Below are positions 8,581 through 18,609 of a DNA stretch of 64,000 nucleotides, one piece after another. The stretch covers positions 1 through 64,000 of the forward strand of contig NZ_JAIVFS010000004.1 of the NCBI RefSeq assembly GCF_020829645.1. The letters run 5' to 3'. Below the pieces are notes generated by a model. The model was not told where the DNA came from, did not search any database, and saw only the letters and a list, made by a program, of their open reading frames with translations. The number at the start of each line of letters is the position of its first letter. The stretch's first letter is position 1. Origin of the DNA: Nostoc mirabile CHAB5784 (GTDB taxonomy: Bacteria; Cyanobacteriota; Cyanobacteriia; Cyanobacteriales; Nostocaceae). A program made the position numbers and the translations under genes.

Positions 8581-11500
8581 ATGTTAATGCTAGATTACCC
8601 GCTTTATGACTTTCAGGCAACCGTACCTAGCTGCTCCCAAACAAGTTCTCTGGCAGTGGTGTTGGAGATTTTTGAGCAAGAGCAGTGCGATCGCTTGGTA
8701 GTAGTGAATCAACAGCAATCCCCCATCGGATTGCTGTATTCTGCCCGTTTAATCCAAAAATTATTAGCACATAGTGACGATAAAAATCTAAATTTACATC
8801 AATCACTCTCTATCTGGGGTCAAGGTCTAATTGAGCCAATACAGACAATATTAGCTTCTGAGCGTGTAGAGCAATTAGGCTTGCACTTATGTTATGCACA
8901 AGCCGAAAAACAGCAGAACTTAGATTGGGCGCTGATTGACTCTGATGGTCAATATTTGGGGCTGCTGGATAGTTCACGCCTGTTGCGATCGCTGGCTAAG
9001 GAACGTATGGCTGGGTTACAAAGTTCTGAGCATCGCCATGAGTATGGTACTCCTGTACAGCCACCAAATGAACCCAAGTCATTGGGACACCAGCCACTGG
9101 TACAGTTGCTGGAAAGACTGCCTTGGCCTTTGATGTTGCAAACGGGGACTGGCGAGGTAGTAGCACGAAATCCCGCCTGGTGGGAGCAATTAGGAGCCTT
9201 GAAAGATCCAGAAGGAGTTAGGCAACAGGTGGAGGCAATACTTGTCCCTAAGCTTTCCGAAAAACCAGAATATGTTACTCAACGAGCAATCAAGGTTTAT
9301 CCCAATGGTAGGGAGAATGAGCATGGTGGTGAAGAAGAACTAACCCAGCAAGAAGTATCACCAGATGCTGTATACAGTCGCTGCTATTTGGATAGTCAAG
9401 TAGGTACTTGTACTTGCGTTGTCGAAGTCCAAAATGGTCAGGAGCGAATCTGGCAGTTTGCCAAAATTCCCTTAGATAGTCCTGAGTTTCAAGTCATGAG
9501 TGCTGAACAAGAGGTTGCACTCAGCGAGGATTTGTGGTTAGTTTTAGCTACTGATGTGACTGAGCAGCAACAGCTTTGCAAAGAACTGGCTGCAAAGAAT
9601 GCCGATTTAATTCAACTAAATCGGTTGAAGGATGAGTTTTTAGCTTGTATTAGTCATGAACTCAAAACTCCCCTAACTGCCGTTTTAGGATTATCGCGGT
9701 TGCTGGTGGATCAGCAGTTGGGAGAACTCAACGAGCGTCAAGCCCGTTATGCGGGACTGATTCATCAAAGCGGACGCCACCTGATGAGCGTGGTTAATGA
9801 CATTTTAGATTTGACCCGTATGGAAACGGGACAAATGGATTTGACGCTAACTCCGGTGAAAATTCAGGCTGTGTGCGATCGCGCCTTATCAGATGCTAAA
9901 GCTATCCACACTCAAACTACCAAAACTACATCTGCCTCGCCAACTCAAAACGCCCGTTCATCTGCTCCCCAGTTCTGCCTTTCCATTGAACTAGGTTTAG
10001 ACCAGATAGTGGCAGATGAATTACGCTTGCGCCAGATGCTTATACACTTGCTTTCCAACGCCTTTAAATTCACCGAAATATCTGGCGAAATTGGGCTACG
10101 GGTGAGCCGTTGGGAAGGATGGATTGCCTTTACCGTTTGGGATACAGGCATTGGCATTCCTGAACACCAGCAACACTTAATCTTTCAAAAATTCCAACAA
10201 CTAGAAAATCCCCTTACCCGCCAATTTGAAGGCACTGGTTTGGGGCTGGTATTAACCCGGGCCTTGGCTCGTCTCCACGGAGGAGATGTCAGCTTCTTAT
10301 CTCGTGAAGGAAAAGGTAGCCAGTTTACACTACTTCTGCCGCCCAGCCCCCCGAAAACAGGCTTTTCGGAACCAGATATGGGAATCAAAGAAGAGGAGGA
10401 AACGCGACACCAATCGACACGGGAAAACTCAGCCGCCGCTCGTTTGCATGTTACTACGTCCACACAGCATCATCTTGCCAGTTCCCAACGGTTGGTTTTG
10501 GTAGTCGAGGCAGTAGCCCGATATATTGAAGACTTGACCGAACAACTCAAAGGTTTAGGATATCGGGTAGTGATTGCGCGATCGGGAACAGAAGCAGTCG
10601 AAAAAGCTCGGCGCTTGCAACCAATAGCGATATTTTTGAATCCGTTGCTACCCCTGCTATCAGGCTGGGATGTGCTGACTTTACTAAAATCGGATACCGC
10701 AACCCGTCATATATCTGTAATTGTGACAGCGACGGCAGCCGAAAAGGAGCAAGCATTTGCTAACCGAGCCGATGGTTTCTTAAGTTTGCCAGTAGAGAAT
10801 CACCTTTTAGCACCAGTTCTCGAAAAATTATGTACTTCACCAGCAGTTTTGCCACAAGGGTTAAACAACAGCGCAATTATCCCAACTAAAACCCCACTGC
10901 GAATTCTCAGGTTGGTGAATCCCCAGTTGGAATCGGTCAATCCCCACCCCTCACTTCGAGAACACCGAGTGATTGAAGTAGATGACCTAGATCAAGCAGA
11001 ACTTTTGGCGCGGGTATGGCAGTTTGATGTCATTTTGCTAGATGTCGAAAGTACTACCGCCCAAATTTATCTGCAACAACTAATTCAGCATCCACGTTTG
11101 GCGGCTATCCCACTAGTTACTTGCGATGTCGCAACCACCCTAATAGCTTCTAAAATACCAGAATTATCTGTATTTCCTTACTTAACACCATTTGCTAAAG
11201 ACAACAGCAGCCGCACTGAGAAAACGGATGCTTTACTATCAGTATTGGAAATTGCTTCTGGTATTTCCTGTCCGTCTAGCATTTTGGTAGTAGATTTGAC
11301 AATGCTGCGTGATTTACCACAGATAAGACGCAAGCAAGTTAAGGGTTCTCGGACAGCAAAAAATTGCTCAATTAGCAGTGAAACTGCGGAACGGGGGTCT
11401 GAGTGGTTCCAAGCTTTAATTCAGTACTTACAAACAGCAGGCTTCAAAGCGGCGATGAGTCCCTGCTGGGCAGAAGTATTACAACAAATTCGCCACCAAA

Positions 11501-11823
11501 GCGTTGACTTACTGCTAATTTGTTTAGGAGAATCCACGATCCACAAAGACGTGCTAAAAGCACTGAAAACATTGGGAGATTCGCCTGATAAATTACCACC
11601 AATTTTAGTACTGAATCAGCGATTAAATCACCCAGAAACCAGTTTCCAGTCTGGGGTAGCTTACAAGGAAATTGACAAGCAGAAGAAGAATAGTTTGGCA
11701 TCGATAGAAACTGTTGTTGGTGCGATCGCTACCCAAATATTACCGCGCTCGATATCAATGGAAGACCTATTAAACCAGATCAATCACGCTTTAGCTGTCA
11801 ACGGTTACAATGACAAATGTTAA
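8581..11823 (+). CDS. Hybrid sensor histidine kinase with degenerate receiver domains
   Basis: Signal-transducing kinase divergent from kaiA. Start taken at ATG 8581 (MLMLDYPLYDF), giving 1080 residues; the frame is open to a TTG at 8395. Domains: a CBS-like N-terminal region (residues 1-140), a PAS-like stretch (about 165-320), HisKA with SHELKTPL near 357, and HATPase with N box (about 481-497), WDTGIGIP (519) and GTGLGL (550). Three receiver-like domains follow. The first (from about 637) has LVVEAV instead of an acidic pair and Asn in place of the phospho-accepting Asp (IFLNPLLPLLSG). The second keeps VILLDVES. The third (about 940-1030) is also atypical. So the tail looks mainly like pseudo-receivers. 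No membrane segment is seen. The location suggests, without proof, a role beside the clock. Confidence 0.88.
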   Translation: MLMLDYPLYDFQATVPSCSQTSSLAVVLEIFEQEQCDRLVVVNQQQSPIGLLYSARLIQKLLAHSDDKNLNLHQSLSIWGQGLIEPIQTILASERVEQLGLHLCYAQAEKQQNLDWALIDSDGQYLGLLDSSRLLRSLAKERMAGLQSSEHRHEYGTPVQPPNEPKSLGHQPLVQLLERLPWPLMLQTGTGEVVARNPAWWEQLGALKDPEGVRQQVEAILVPKLSEKPEYVTQRAIKVYPNGRENEHGGEEELTQQEVSPDAVYSRCYLDSQVGTCTCVVEVQNGQERIWQFAKIPLDSPEFQVMSAEQEVALSEDLWLVLATDVTEQQQLCKELAAKNADLIQLNRLKDEFLACISHELKTPLTAVLGLSRLLVDQQLGELNERQARYAGLIHQSGRHLMSVVNDILDLTRMETGQMDLTLTPVKIQAVCDRALSDAKAIHTQTTKTTSASPTQNARSSAPQFCLSIELGLDQIVADELRLRQMLIHLLSNAFKFTEISGEIGLRVSRWEGWIAFTVWDTGIGIPEHQQHLIFQKFQQLENPLTRQFEGTGLGLVLTRALARLHGGDVSFLSREGKGSQFTLLLPPSPPKTGFSEPDMGIKEEEETRHQSTRENSAAARLHVTTSTQHHLASSQRLVLVVEAVARYIEDLTEQLKGLGYRVVIARSGTEAVEKARRLQPIAIFLNPLLPLLSGWDVLTLLKSDTATRHISVIVTATAAEKEQAFANRADGFLSLPVENHLLAPVLEKLCTSPAVLPQGLNNSAIIPTKTPLRILRLVNPQLESVNPHPSLREHRVIEVDDLDQAELLARVWQFDVILLDVESTTAQIYLQQLIQHPRLAAIPLVTCDVATTLIASKIPELSVFPYLTPFAKDNSSRTEKTDALLSVLEIASGISCPSSILVVDLTMLRDLPQIRRKQVKGSRTAKNCSISSETAERGSEWFQALIQYLQTAGFKAAMSPCWAEVLQQIRHQSVDLLLICLGESTIHKDVLKALKTLGDSPDKLPPILVLNQRLNHPETSFQSGVAYKEIDKQKKNSLASIETVVGAIATQILPRSISMEDLLNQINHALAVNGYNDKC

Positions 11824-11967
11824 GGATTATTGAGAATAAATTTGGTGGCGATGTTTACGACGGGCTATGACGCTAGCGGACTCGCTTTGCGCGTCGCTAT
11901 CGGCGTCGCTATAATTTTTGTTGCTGGGTGGTAAATATCCGATGTGCTAACAAAGCCATACCTTGAC

Positions 11968-14900
11968 TCAGTTACTTACTGAATATCGATCTCGTCCCTG
12001 CTGTTTCGCAGCATAAAGGGCTTGATCTGTCAAGGCAATCAGTGTATCTGGTAAATTTTCCGATATCGGAATTGTACTGGCAATCCCAAGACTGACGGTT
12101 ACAATCTCACTCACATCAGATTGCTTGTGGGGAATTTTCAATCCTCGAATTGCTTGTTGGATACCTTGGGCGCTTGCGATCGCCCTTTGCCGATCTGTAT
12201 TGGGCAGAATCACGGCAAATTCTTCACCCCCATAGCGGGCGACCAAATCGCCGCTACAATTCACCCTTTGCTTTACAACTTGTGCTAGCTGCACCAAGCA
12301 GGCATCCCCAGCTTGATGTCCGTAGCAGTCGTTATAGCGTTTGAAATAATCGACATCAAATAAAATCAGAGACAGTGGTTGTTGTTCCCCTACCAAACGC
12401 TGCCATTCTTGCTGCAATCGTTGATCAAAGCAACGACGATTGGCAATTTGTGTTAATCCATCGACAATCGCCAAGTGTTGCAATTCTTGATTGGCAAACT
12501 GTAGAGCAAGATAGACTTGCTCTCGTTCGGTAATTTCTTGCTGCAACAGCACATTGGTTTGAGCGAGTTCAGCCGTGCGATCGCTCACTTCCAGTTCCAG
12601 TTCACGAGAATAGTCTGCCAAAATCTCAAGGGAACGTTTGCGCTCCGTAATGTCCTGAAAAGTAACGAGCGCATACACAATTGCTCCCTGCTCATCCAGA
12701 ATGGGCGTTCCTAATACTTCCAACGGGATGACAGTCTCATCCAAATGAATCTCTAAATCTTCAGTTCTTACCCGTTCTCCTTGCAGGGCGCGTATCGCTG
12801 GAAGTTGCTCTGTTGGATACAGTGTGTTTGTGCCTGCCCAATAGATTTGATAGGCAAAGGTGAGTTGGTCAATGTCCACATCTGGCAAAACACTACGTCC
12901 GAGAAGCTGTTTAGCCATTTGATTGAAGTATAAAACATTACCGTCTGGCTTATGAACAGCAACGCCAACGGGTAGAGCCTCCAGAAATTGAGCTAATTGA
13001 CGCTCATGAGCGACACTAAGACGGATGGTTTCTTTCTCAAGCTGTCTAATTTGCAAGTGGGTGTGAATCCGAGCTAATAGCTCATCTTTGGTAATGGGTT
13101 TGATCAGATAATCGTTAGCACCTACCTCTAACCCCAACACAATATCTTCTGGTTGGTTGCGGGCACTGAGCAAAATGATCGGCAGGCGATCGGCAGAAAT
13201 CTGTTGCCGAATCACTTGAATCACCTCATAGCCAGTCATTCTCGGCATCATCACATCAAGCAATATGATGTCAGGGTTAAAGCCTCGTTCTAGCAATGCC
13301 AGGGCTTCCTGCCCATCGGTTGCCAAGGTGAGCGTGTAATTCTGAAATTTCAGAAAGTTCTTCAACACCTGAAGGTTGATGGGTTCGTCGTCCACAATCA
13401 AGATATGCGGGAACAACCCTTCAATAGATGATTCTTTTGGACGTTCTGGCGATGAGTTCGCTAGCGAATTCAAAACAGATTCTGATTGCGAATCAGGTGC
13501 AGCCTCTGCTAACGGGGAAGCGGACAGCAACACGGGAGTCATGCTGGGTTGTTGCTCACAAATCGGTAACGTGAAGGTAAACACCGATCCCTTACCCAAT
13601 TTTGACTCTACCCAGATCCGTCCACCGTGTAATTCGATCAGGTTTCGGGTGATTGCCAGTCCTAACCCAGTACCTCCATACTGCCGACGGGCAGATCCTT
13701 CCACCTGCTCAAAGGACTCAAAGATCCGATCTAACTTATCCTCTGGAATACCAATGCCAGTGTCGGAGATACTGATGGCGATGTGTGAAGTGTTGTTAGG
13801 GGATAGTTGTTGAGCCAGTGTTGACTCCTTGTCTAGTTGATTTTCATTGAGAAGTTTGGCGAAAACTTCCACTGTGCCAGAAGGAGTGAATTTAATCGCA
13901 TTGCCGATCAGGTTATGCAGAATCTGTTGCAAACGATTTTCATCGGCATTAATCAGGGGTAATTCTGCCAGAACGTGATTGAGGAGTTGAATATCTTTCG
14001 TACCAATTAAGGCGCGATCGAGTTGCAAGACCACCTCAACTATTTCCCGCAAACTAATCGGTTTGAGATGAAGATGGAGTTCTTGATGGCGCAGTTTGGA
14101 GAAGTCAAGAATATCATTGACCAAATTGACTAACCGTTTGCCACTTTGAGTCAGCATTTTCAGGTTATGGTGCTGCTCACTTGATAAGTCACCTGTTGCT
14201 CCGTCTAACATGGACTCAGCAATGCCAATCATCCCATGAAGTGGTGTGCGGAGTTCATGGGAAGTGTTGGCTAAAAATTCATCTTTGAGTTGATCGAGGC
14301 GCTTTAAATCTTTATTTTGTTTCTCTAACGTTGTCAAATAATTGCGAATGTCACTTACCATGACATTGAAGGTGTTAGCAAGCAGTCCTAATTCATCGTT
14401 GCTATTGACATTGACAGTCACATCATAGTTGCGATCGCTAACTTTTTGCGCGGCTAACTGTAGCTGAGTAATTGGGCCGCTCAACCACCGGGCTAATAGG
14501 ACTGCTAGCAGAACTGACAAAATTAAACTAGCAGCAATTAAGCTCAGACAAGTGATTTGGAGGTTACGAAGCTGATTAACCTCGCTCTGGGGCACGTATG
14601 CTACGCCGAGAACTGCGATTGTTTTACCCTGATGATCTTTTATCGGTATGGCGGCTCTCAGTGCTGTAAATAAGCTACTGCTGTAGAATCCGTCTGAAAC
14701 TTGCATCTCACCATCAAAAGCATCTTTATATACCGATTCAATAGGAACATACAAAGCTGCGACTGGGATACCTGGCCAATTATCCCACGGATCTGGTTCT
14801 GGACTCATTGAAGCGAGGTACTTCAGAACGCGGCGATTGGGTGACTCTGGAGTTGTCACAATCAGACTAGTCATAACTCCAGAAATATTAAAGGAACTCT

Positions 14901-15300
14901 TCGAGTAATAATCCTGCCAAGGTTGAATGTTACTTTTACTCGCCTGGTTAATCCTACGCAATATCTGAACAAGTCGCTGGAAATCGGCTGTGTTCTGATA
15001 CTTCTGAATTGCTTCGGCATTCAGACTACTTCGTACTTCTCCTGATTTGAGCCTCTGTATATCGGTGACACTGACCTGGGAATCCCGATCAACAGCTGCC
15101 TTTAAGCGAACGATGCTCTCACGAACTTCTGGATCAAACAGAAATGTGCCTAAATGTCCAATGTCTTTGAGTCGTCCTGTCATCTGGTGCATGATCAGTT
15201 GAGAGGTTGTGGAGTAGAAGTAATACACACTCGCACTGGTCACACCCACAGATAGCGCTGCGATCGCTAGACCCAGCTTGACTCCAAATAACATTTTCAT
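11968..15300 (-). CDS. Membrane hybrid histidine kinase fused to REC, PAS and GGDEF domains
   Basis: 1110 residues. TM1 (about 4-28), a periplasmic Cache-like sensor (about 30-245), TM2 (about 248-272), HAMP, then HisKA with SHELRTPLHGM and HATPase with SDTGIGIP and GTGLGLA. A canonical receiver begins near 630 (ILIVDDEP, phospho-accepting Asp in IILLDVMMP, KPI). A PAS domain follows (about 765-880), then a coiled segment and a GGDEF domain (about 940-1105) with an intact GGEEF signature. Phosphorelay and cyclic-di-GMP synthesis are therefore joined in one chain. The RxxD inhibitory site was not verified. It is transcribed convergently with the preceding kinase and is not clearly in an operon. 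Confidence 0.93.
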   Translation of the reverse strand: MKMLFGVKLGLAIAALSVGVTSASVYYFYSTTSQLIMHQMTGRLKDIGHLGTFLFDPEVRESIVRLKAAVDRDSQVSVTDIQRLKSGEVRSSLNAEAIQKYQNTADFQRLVQILRRINQASKSNIQPWQDYYSKSSFNISGVMTSLIVTTPESPNRRVLKYLASMSPEPDPWDNWPGIPVAALYVPIESVYKDAFDGEMQVSDGFYSSSLFTALRAAIPIKDHQGKTIAVLGVAYVPQSEVNQLRNLQITCLSLIAASLILSVLLAVLLARWLSGPITQLQLAAQKVSDRNYDVTVNVNSNDELGLLANTFNVMVSDIRNYLTTLEKQNKDLKRLDQLKDEFLANTSHELRTPLHGMIGIAESMLDGATGDLSSEQHHNLKMLTQSGKRLVNLVNDILDFSKLRHQELHLHLKPISLREIVEVVLQLDRALIGTKDIQLLNHVLAELPLINADENRLQQILHNLIGNAIKFTPSGTVEVFAKLLNENQLDKESTLAQQLSPNNTSHIAISISDTGIGIPEDKLDRIFESFEQVEGSARRQYGGTGLGLAITRNLIELHGGRIWVESKLGKGSVFTFTLPICEQQPSMTPVLLSASPLAEAAPDSQSESVLNSLANSSPERPKESSIEGLFPHILIVDDEPINLQVLKNFLKFQNYTLTLATDGQEALALLERGFNPDIILLDVMMPRMTGYEVIQVIRQQISADRLPIILLSARNQPEDIVLGLEVGANDYLIKPITKDELLARIHTHLQIRQLEKETIRLSVAHERQLAQFLEALPVGVAVHKPDGNVLYFNQMAKQLLGRSVLPDVDIDQLTFAYQIYWAGTNTLYPTEQLPAIRALQGERVRTEDLEIHLDETVIPLEVLGTPILDEQGAIVYALVTFQDITERKRSLEILADYSRELELEVSDRTAELAQTNVLLQQEITEREQVYLALQFANQELQHLAIVDGLTQIANRRCFDQRLQQEWQRLVGEQQPLSLILFDVDYFKRYNDCYGHQAGDACLVQLAQVVKQRVNCSGDLVARYGGEEFAVILPNTDRQRAIASAQGIQQAIRGLKIPHKQSDVSEIVTVSLGIASTIPISENLPDTLIALTDQALYAAKQQGRDRYSVSN

Positions 15301-15379
15301 AAACAGGCATCTATCTGCTCTTGATGTTAGATTATAGTTCCCTCAATAGCCATAAAACTTGCGAAGCTGTCATTTGCCG

Positions 15380-17344
15380 TTAGGATATGTCTATTTTTTC
15401 ACTTTTCTTTTTCTTAAAAGGAACTCGAACCAAGTTATAAGCACCCTTGGTTGATAAATTTTTGTAATCATCTGGCTGTAAGTCCATTTGTAAAAACTTT
15501 TTCTGTTCAGCCAACAGCAGCACCGAGGCAGGTTTTAGTCCTTTGGCAGCCTGGTTTTTGATATGCTCTATAGCCTCTTGGGGAAGTCCTAAATAATTTA
15601 CATGAATGTGGCTGTAAAATACCACACTAGGCTTTTTGAAGCCAAGCATGATCAATTCTTCATTTGGTTGTTTTGCTTCTAGAATTACCGCAGACAACTC
15701 CCTTAAGGGTAATTGACGTTCTCGATCAATAAAGAACGAAGCAGGCGTTAAGACAAAAATTAAAAACGCCACAAACCCTATTAAATTAATACCAATAACG
15801 GAGTTCCATTGGCGACTTAGTAATAAACCCGCAACTAAAACGGCACAAACCAGCCACATTACCCCGGCTATTACTGGTAAACCAGTTCGTTGAATTAGTT
15901 CGTGGAAGTTGCTTATAGCTGGATCAGTACCTAATATGTGGGTTATGTTAAACAGTGCTGTTGCCAGAACTGATAAAAATACTACATTCACCCAACCACT
16001 CACTCGGAGAAAAGAGGGGGAGATGGGAGGAGTGTGAGAGGAAAAAACAGGAATTGTTTGCCTAGCCTCTGTATCCTGGAAAAAGTCGCTCCACAATAGG
16101 GCTACTAGGATGGCTGCTGCTGGCATTAAAGGCAATACGTAGCTAGGGAGTTTGGTAACAGCAATGCTGAAAAAACCAAAGATGGTAGCAAACCAGAACC
16201 AGGCGAATAAACCAAACTGCTGAAAACGTTCAAGGGATCGCCAGTGCGATCGCTGCCAAAACTTTAATCTTACTATAGAGAGTGGTAAATACACTGAGTA
16301 GGGCGCAAAACCCAGTAGCACTACTAAAAAGTAAAAATACCAAGCTGCTGAGTGACCATTAACGACTTCTGTAAAGCGTTCCAGGTTATGATAACCAAAA
16401 AAGGCATTAATATAATTCCAGCCATTGCGCCAAATTACTAAAGCATACCAGGGCACTGATAAACCTAAAATTATCAATACACCCACGAGAAGGCGCATTT
16501 CCCGCAACACCTCTCGAAACTTTCCCACGTAAAGCAAAAATACGCCAACAATTAGCCCTGGTACAACAATTCCCACTGGCCCCTTAGTCAAAATTGCGCC
16601 TGCAATCAGCACATAAAAAGCTAAATACCACTTATTTGGGAATAGGGCATGGGGCATCCCTTCGGCTTCTCTACGAGACGCTACGCGAACGCTCAAGGCA
16701 AGTGCGGATTGGGCATTGGTTATTAATTTTGCTCCCCTGCTCCCTGCTCCCTGCTCCCCGCTCCCTTCCTTCCCTGCGTAGCCTAGAAAGAAACATAACA
16801 AAGCTGATGCCATACATCCGGTGAGCAGCATATCAGAGACACCGGTTCTCGCCCAAATAATAGTTTCGGGATTGAGTGCCATGAGCGCTGCTGCTATAAA
16901 AGATGTTTTGTAGCGGCGAATAGGACGTGAAACTTGCTCTAATTCGTCTTGTTTAGCGAAATACCACTGTATGGTGTAAAAAGCTAAACAAACTAAGGCG
17001 AATGCTGCGATCGCTGAAGGAAGGCGTACTGCCCACTCATTCACCCCTATAATTGCGTAAGCGATCGCCTGACACCAGTAAATTAAAGCAGGTTTATCGA
17101 AACGAGTGTCACCATTGAAAAATGGGGTAATCCAATCACCTGTGACGAACATCTGGCGGGAAGCTTCGGCAAAAAGCGGCTCTGTCTCATCAATCAAGCC
17201 AATATTGCCCAAATTCCACCCAAAAGCTATCCAGCCAATCAATATCAACCACAAAATCGACACAGTTACACCAAGGGCTGGATTCTTTGCTATTTTGTTG
17301 AACCACTGATCAACAGTGTGCTTAACACTCAATTTCATGCTCAT
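15380..17344 (-). CDS. GT39/ArnT-like membrane glycosyltransferase
   Basis: Polytopic membrane protein of the PMT/ArnT class, which transfers sugars from polyprenyl-phosphate donors on the periplasmic face. 654 residues with about 11-12 hydrophobic segments. The acidic motif of the first loop is visible (LIDETEPLFAEASRQM), followed by GDWITPFFNGDTRFDKP and a WAVRLPSAI helix typical of the family. Residues about 185-235 (roughly 16640-16785) are low complexity (GSGEQGAGSRGA) and encoded by dispersed repeats (CTCCCTGCTCCCTGCTCCC and a repeat also found at 41785-41820), so they look like repeat insertions absorbed in frame between two transmembrane helices. The substrate is unknown. Stop is 79 bp from the start of the preceding kinase gene. 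Confidence 0.9.
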   Translation of the reverse strand: MSMKLSVKHTVDQWFNKIAKNPALGVTVSILWLILIGWIAFGWNLGNIGLIDETEPLFAEASRQMFVTGDWITPFFNGDTRFDKPALIYWCQAIAYAIIGVNEWAVRLPSAIAAFALVCLAFYTIQWYFAKQDELEQVSRPIRRYKTSFIAAALMALNPETIIWARTGVSDMLLTGCMASALLCFFLGYAGKEGSGEQGAGSRGAKLITNAQSALALSVRVASRREAEGMPHALFPNKWYLAFYVLIAGAILTKGPVGIVVPGLIVGVFLLYVGKFREVLREMRLLVGVLIILGLSVPWYALVIWRNGWNYINAFFGYHNLERFTEVVNGHSAAWYFYFLVVLLGFAPYSVYLPLSIVRLKFWQRSHWRSLERFQQFGLFAWFWFATIFGFFSIAVTKLPSYVLPLMPAAAILVALLWSDFFQDTEARQTIPVFSSHTPPISPSFLRVSGWVNVVFLSVLATALFNITHILGTDPAISNFHELIQRTGLPVIAGVMWLVCAVLVAGLLLSRQWNSVIGINLIGFVAFLIFVLTPASFFIDRERQLPLRELSAVILEAKQPNEELIMLGFKKPSVVFYSHIHVNYLGLPQEAIEHIKNQAAKGLKPASVLLLAEQKKFLQMDLQPDDYKNLSTKGAYNLVRVPFKKKKSEKIDIS

Positions 17345-17593
17345 TAGTCAATAGTCAACAATCACTACTCAATAGTCGTTGGTTATCTATCTTTTGTTCT
17401 TGGAAGTTTTCAATTCAACAATTTTCCTCTCCTCAGTACTCTACACTTTTTCTTGTTCAGTAACGTTAGTTGCTCTAAGTCACCAAAGAAACTTCTCCAA
17501 CACGTTAGTACATTGTGTTGAAAGTTTACCTAACAAAGGCAGAGGGCAGGGGAAAGAAAATATATTTTTTGCTCTCTGCCACAGGGTTTAGAG

Positions 17594-17814
17594 CAATACG
17601 CTTGGGTTAAACATTTTTTCTCTTCTCTCTGCTTCCTCTGCGCCTCTGCGGTAGCCTGCGGCAAGCCCTCCGGGTTGGTGCAGTCGCTCATGGGGGAAAC
17701 CCCCATCGCCCTTGGCGTCTCCCCTTGGGAGAAGACCGCGCTGCTTCACCGCTTTGCGTCTACGTTAAAAATTTGACTTTGATAAAGAGTTTTAGCCTTA
17801 ACCCAAGCGTATTG
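17594..17814. mobile_element. 221-bp MITE with 17-bp perfect inverted repeats
   Basis: Perfect terminal inverted repeats CAATACGCTTGGGTTAA (17594-17610) and its complement (17798-17814) flanked by a perfect 10-bp target duplication GGGTTTAGAG (17584-17593 and 17815-17824). The interior has no coding capacity and includes a CTCTGCGCCTCTGCGGT module. The 141-bp element at 52785-52925 has related ends and also a 10-bp duplication, so both were probably moved by the same transposase, which is not in the window. The rest of the 17345-17970 gap shows no gene. Confidence 0.92.
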
Positions 17815-17970
17815 GGGTTTAGAGCAAGTAAATTTATTTATAAAAAACAAAAAAATATGTATTCATCAAGTAGGCGCAAAAAATACGGTGCAAAGCCTTT
17901 TTGCCTCCAGTCCTTCTTAAATCCTCTAAATTTATTTATGAGGATTCCTGTTGCCTTCTGCCTCCTTGGA

Positions 17971-18609
17971 CTATGGACTCAGCACTAGTTGCCATTCTCT
18001 GGTTTGGGAATTCCATTTAGGTAATTGAGTTTCGCCGACAACATAGGGCCCCCAGTAACGACGGGAACCATCTTGTGCGAAAGCAACTAAAATATCTCCC
18101 TTCTCCAGCTTTAAATTATTCTGAGGTAGGGATAAAATCAGTCCCTTCTCACTACCTTCTTGGGGAGCAAAATCCCAATGTGCCGGTACATCATAGTTAG
18201 CCTGTTTAGTCCCAGAGCCTTTTGCTACCGACTGTCGCGCCAGTAAAGCCAACCGTACAGGCTGATTTGTTTGATTGCTCATTCGCAAAGTTCCTTGATC
18301 CTTACTTTTGCTAGCTGATTTATCACGCTCTGCCAAGACAGGATAAGTATTCTCTTCAATATTATTATGTTCTACTTGATTGGTTGAGGTAGTTGCTGGA
18401 GTAGATAGACTAGCAGAAATACCCTTTTCAGGTGAAACGGGTGTAGAGGAAGCCGTCTCCCACTGAGTAGTTTCAGTAGGCGGTTGTGAAGATGTATCTG
18501 GGTTTGTGGACTCAAAGGATAGGCTCACTCCAAAGCATCCCACCAGAGCAACAAGCAGTCCCAAGCAAAAAACTGTAACACCGACGTTACGATATACTGA
18601 GGATTTCAT
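17971..18609 (-). CDS. Putative lipoprotein of unknown function
   Basis: 212 residues. The N-terminus has a basic start, a hydrophobic segment and a lipobox-like LVALVGC, so export and lipid attachment at Cys 25 are likely. A Ser/Thr/Pro-rich linker follows to about residue 90. The C-terminal 120 residues form a compact domain (LRMSNQTNQPVRLALLARQ, then AHWDFAPQEGSEKGLILSLP and WGPYVVGETQLPKWN) that I do not recognise by name. No neighbour points to a role: the flanks are the MITE-bearing gap and a divergent gene pair. Confidence 0.75.
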   Translation of the reverse strand: MKSSVYRNVGVTVFCLGLLVALVGCFGVSLSFESTNPDTSSQPPTETTQWETASSTPVSPEKGISASLSTPATTSTNQVEHNNIEENTYPVLAERDKSASKSKDQGTLRMSNQTNQPVRLALLARQSVAKGSGTKQANYDVPAHWDFAPQEGSEKGLILSLPQNNLKLEKGDILVAFAQDGSRRYWGPYVVGETQLPKWNSQTREWQLVLSP

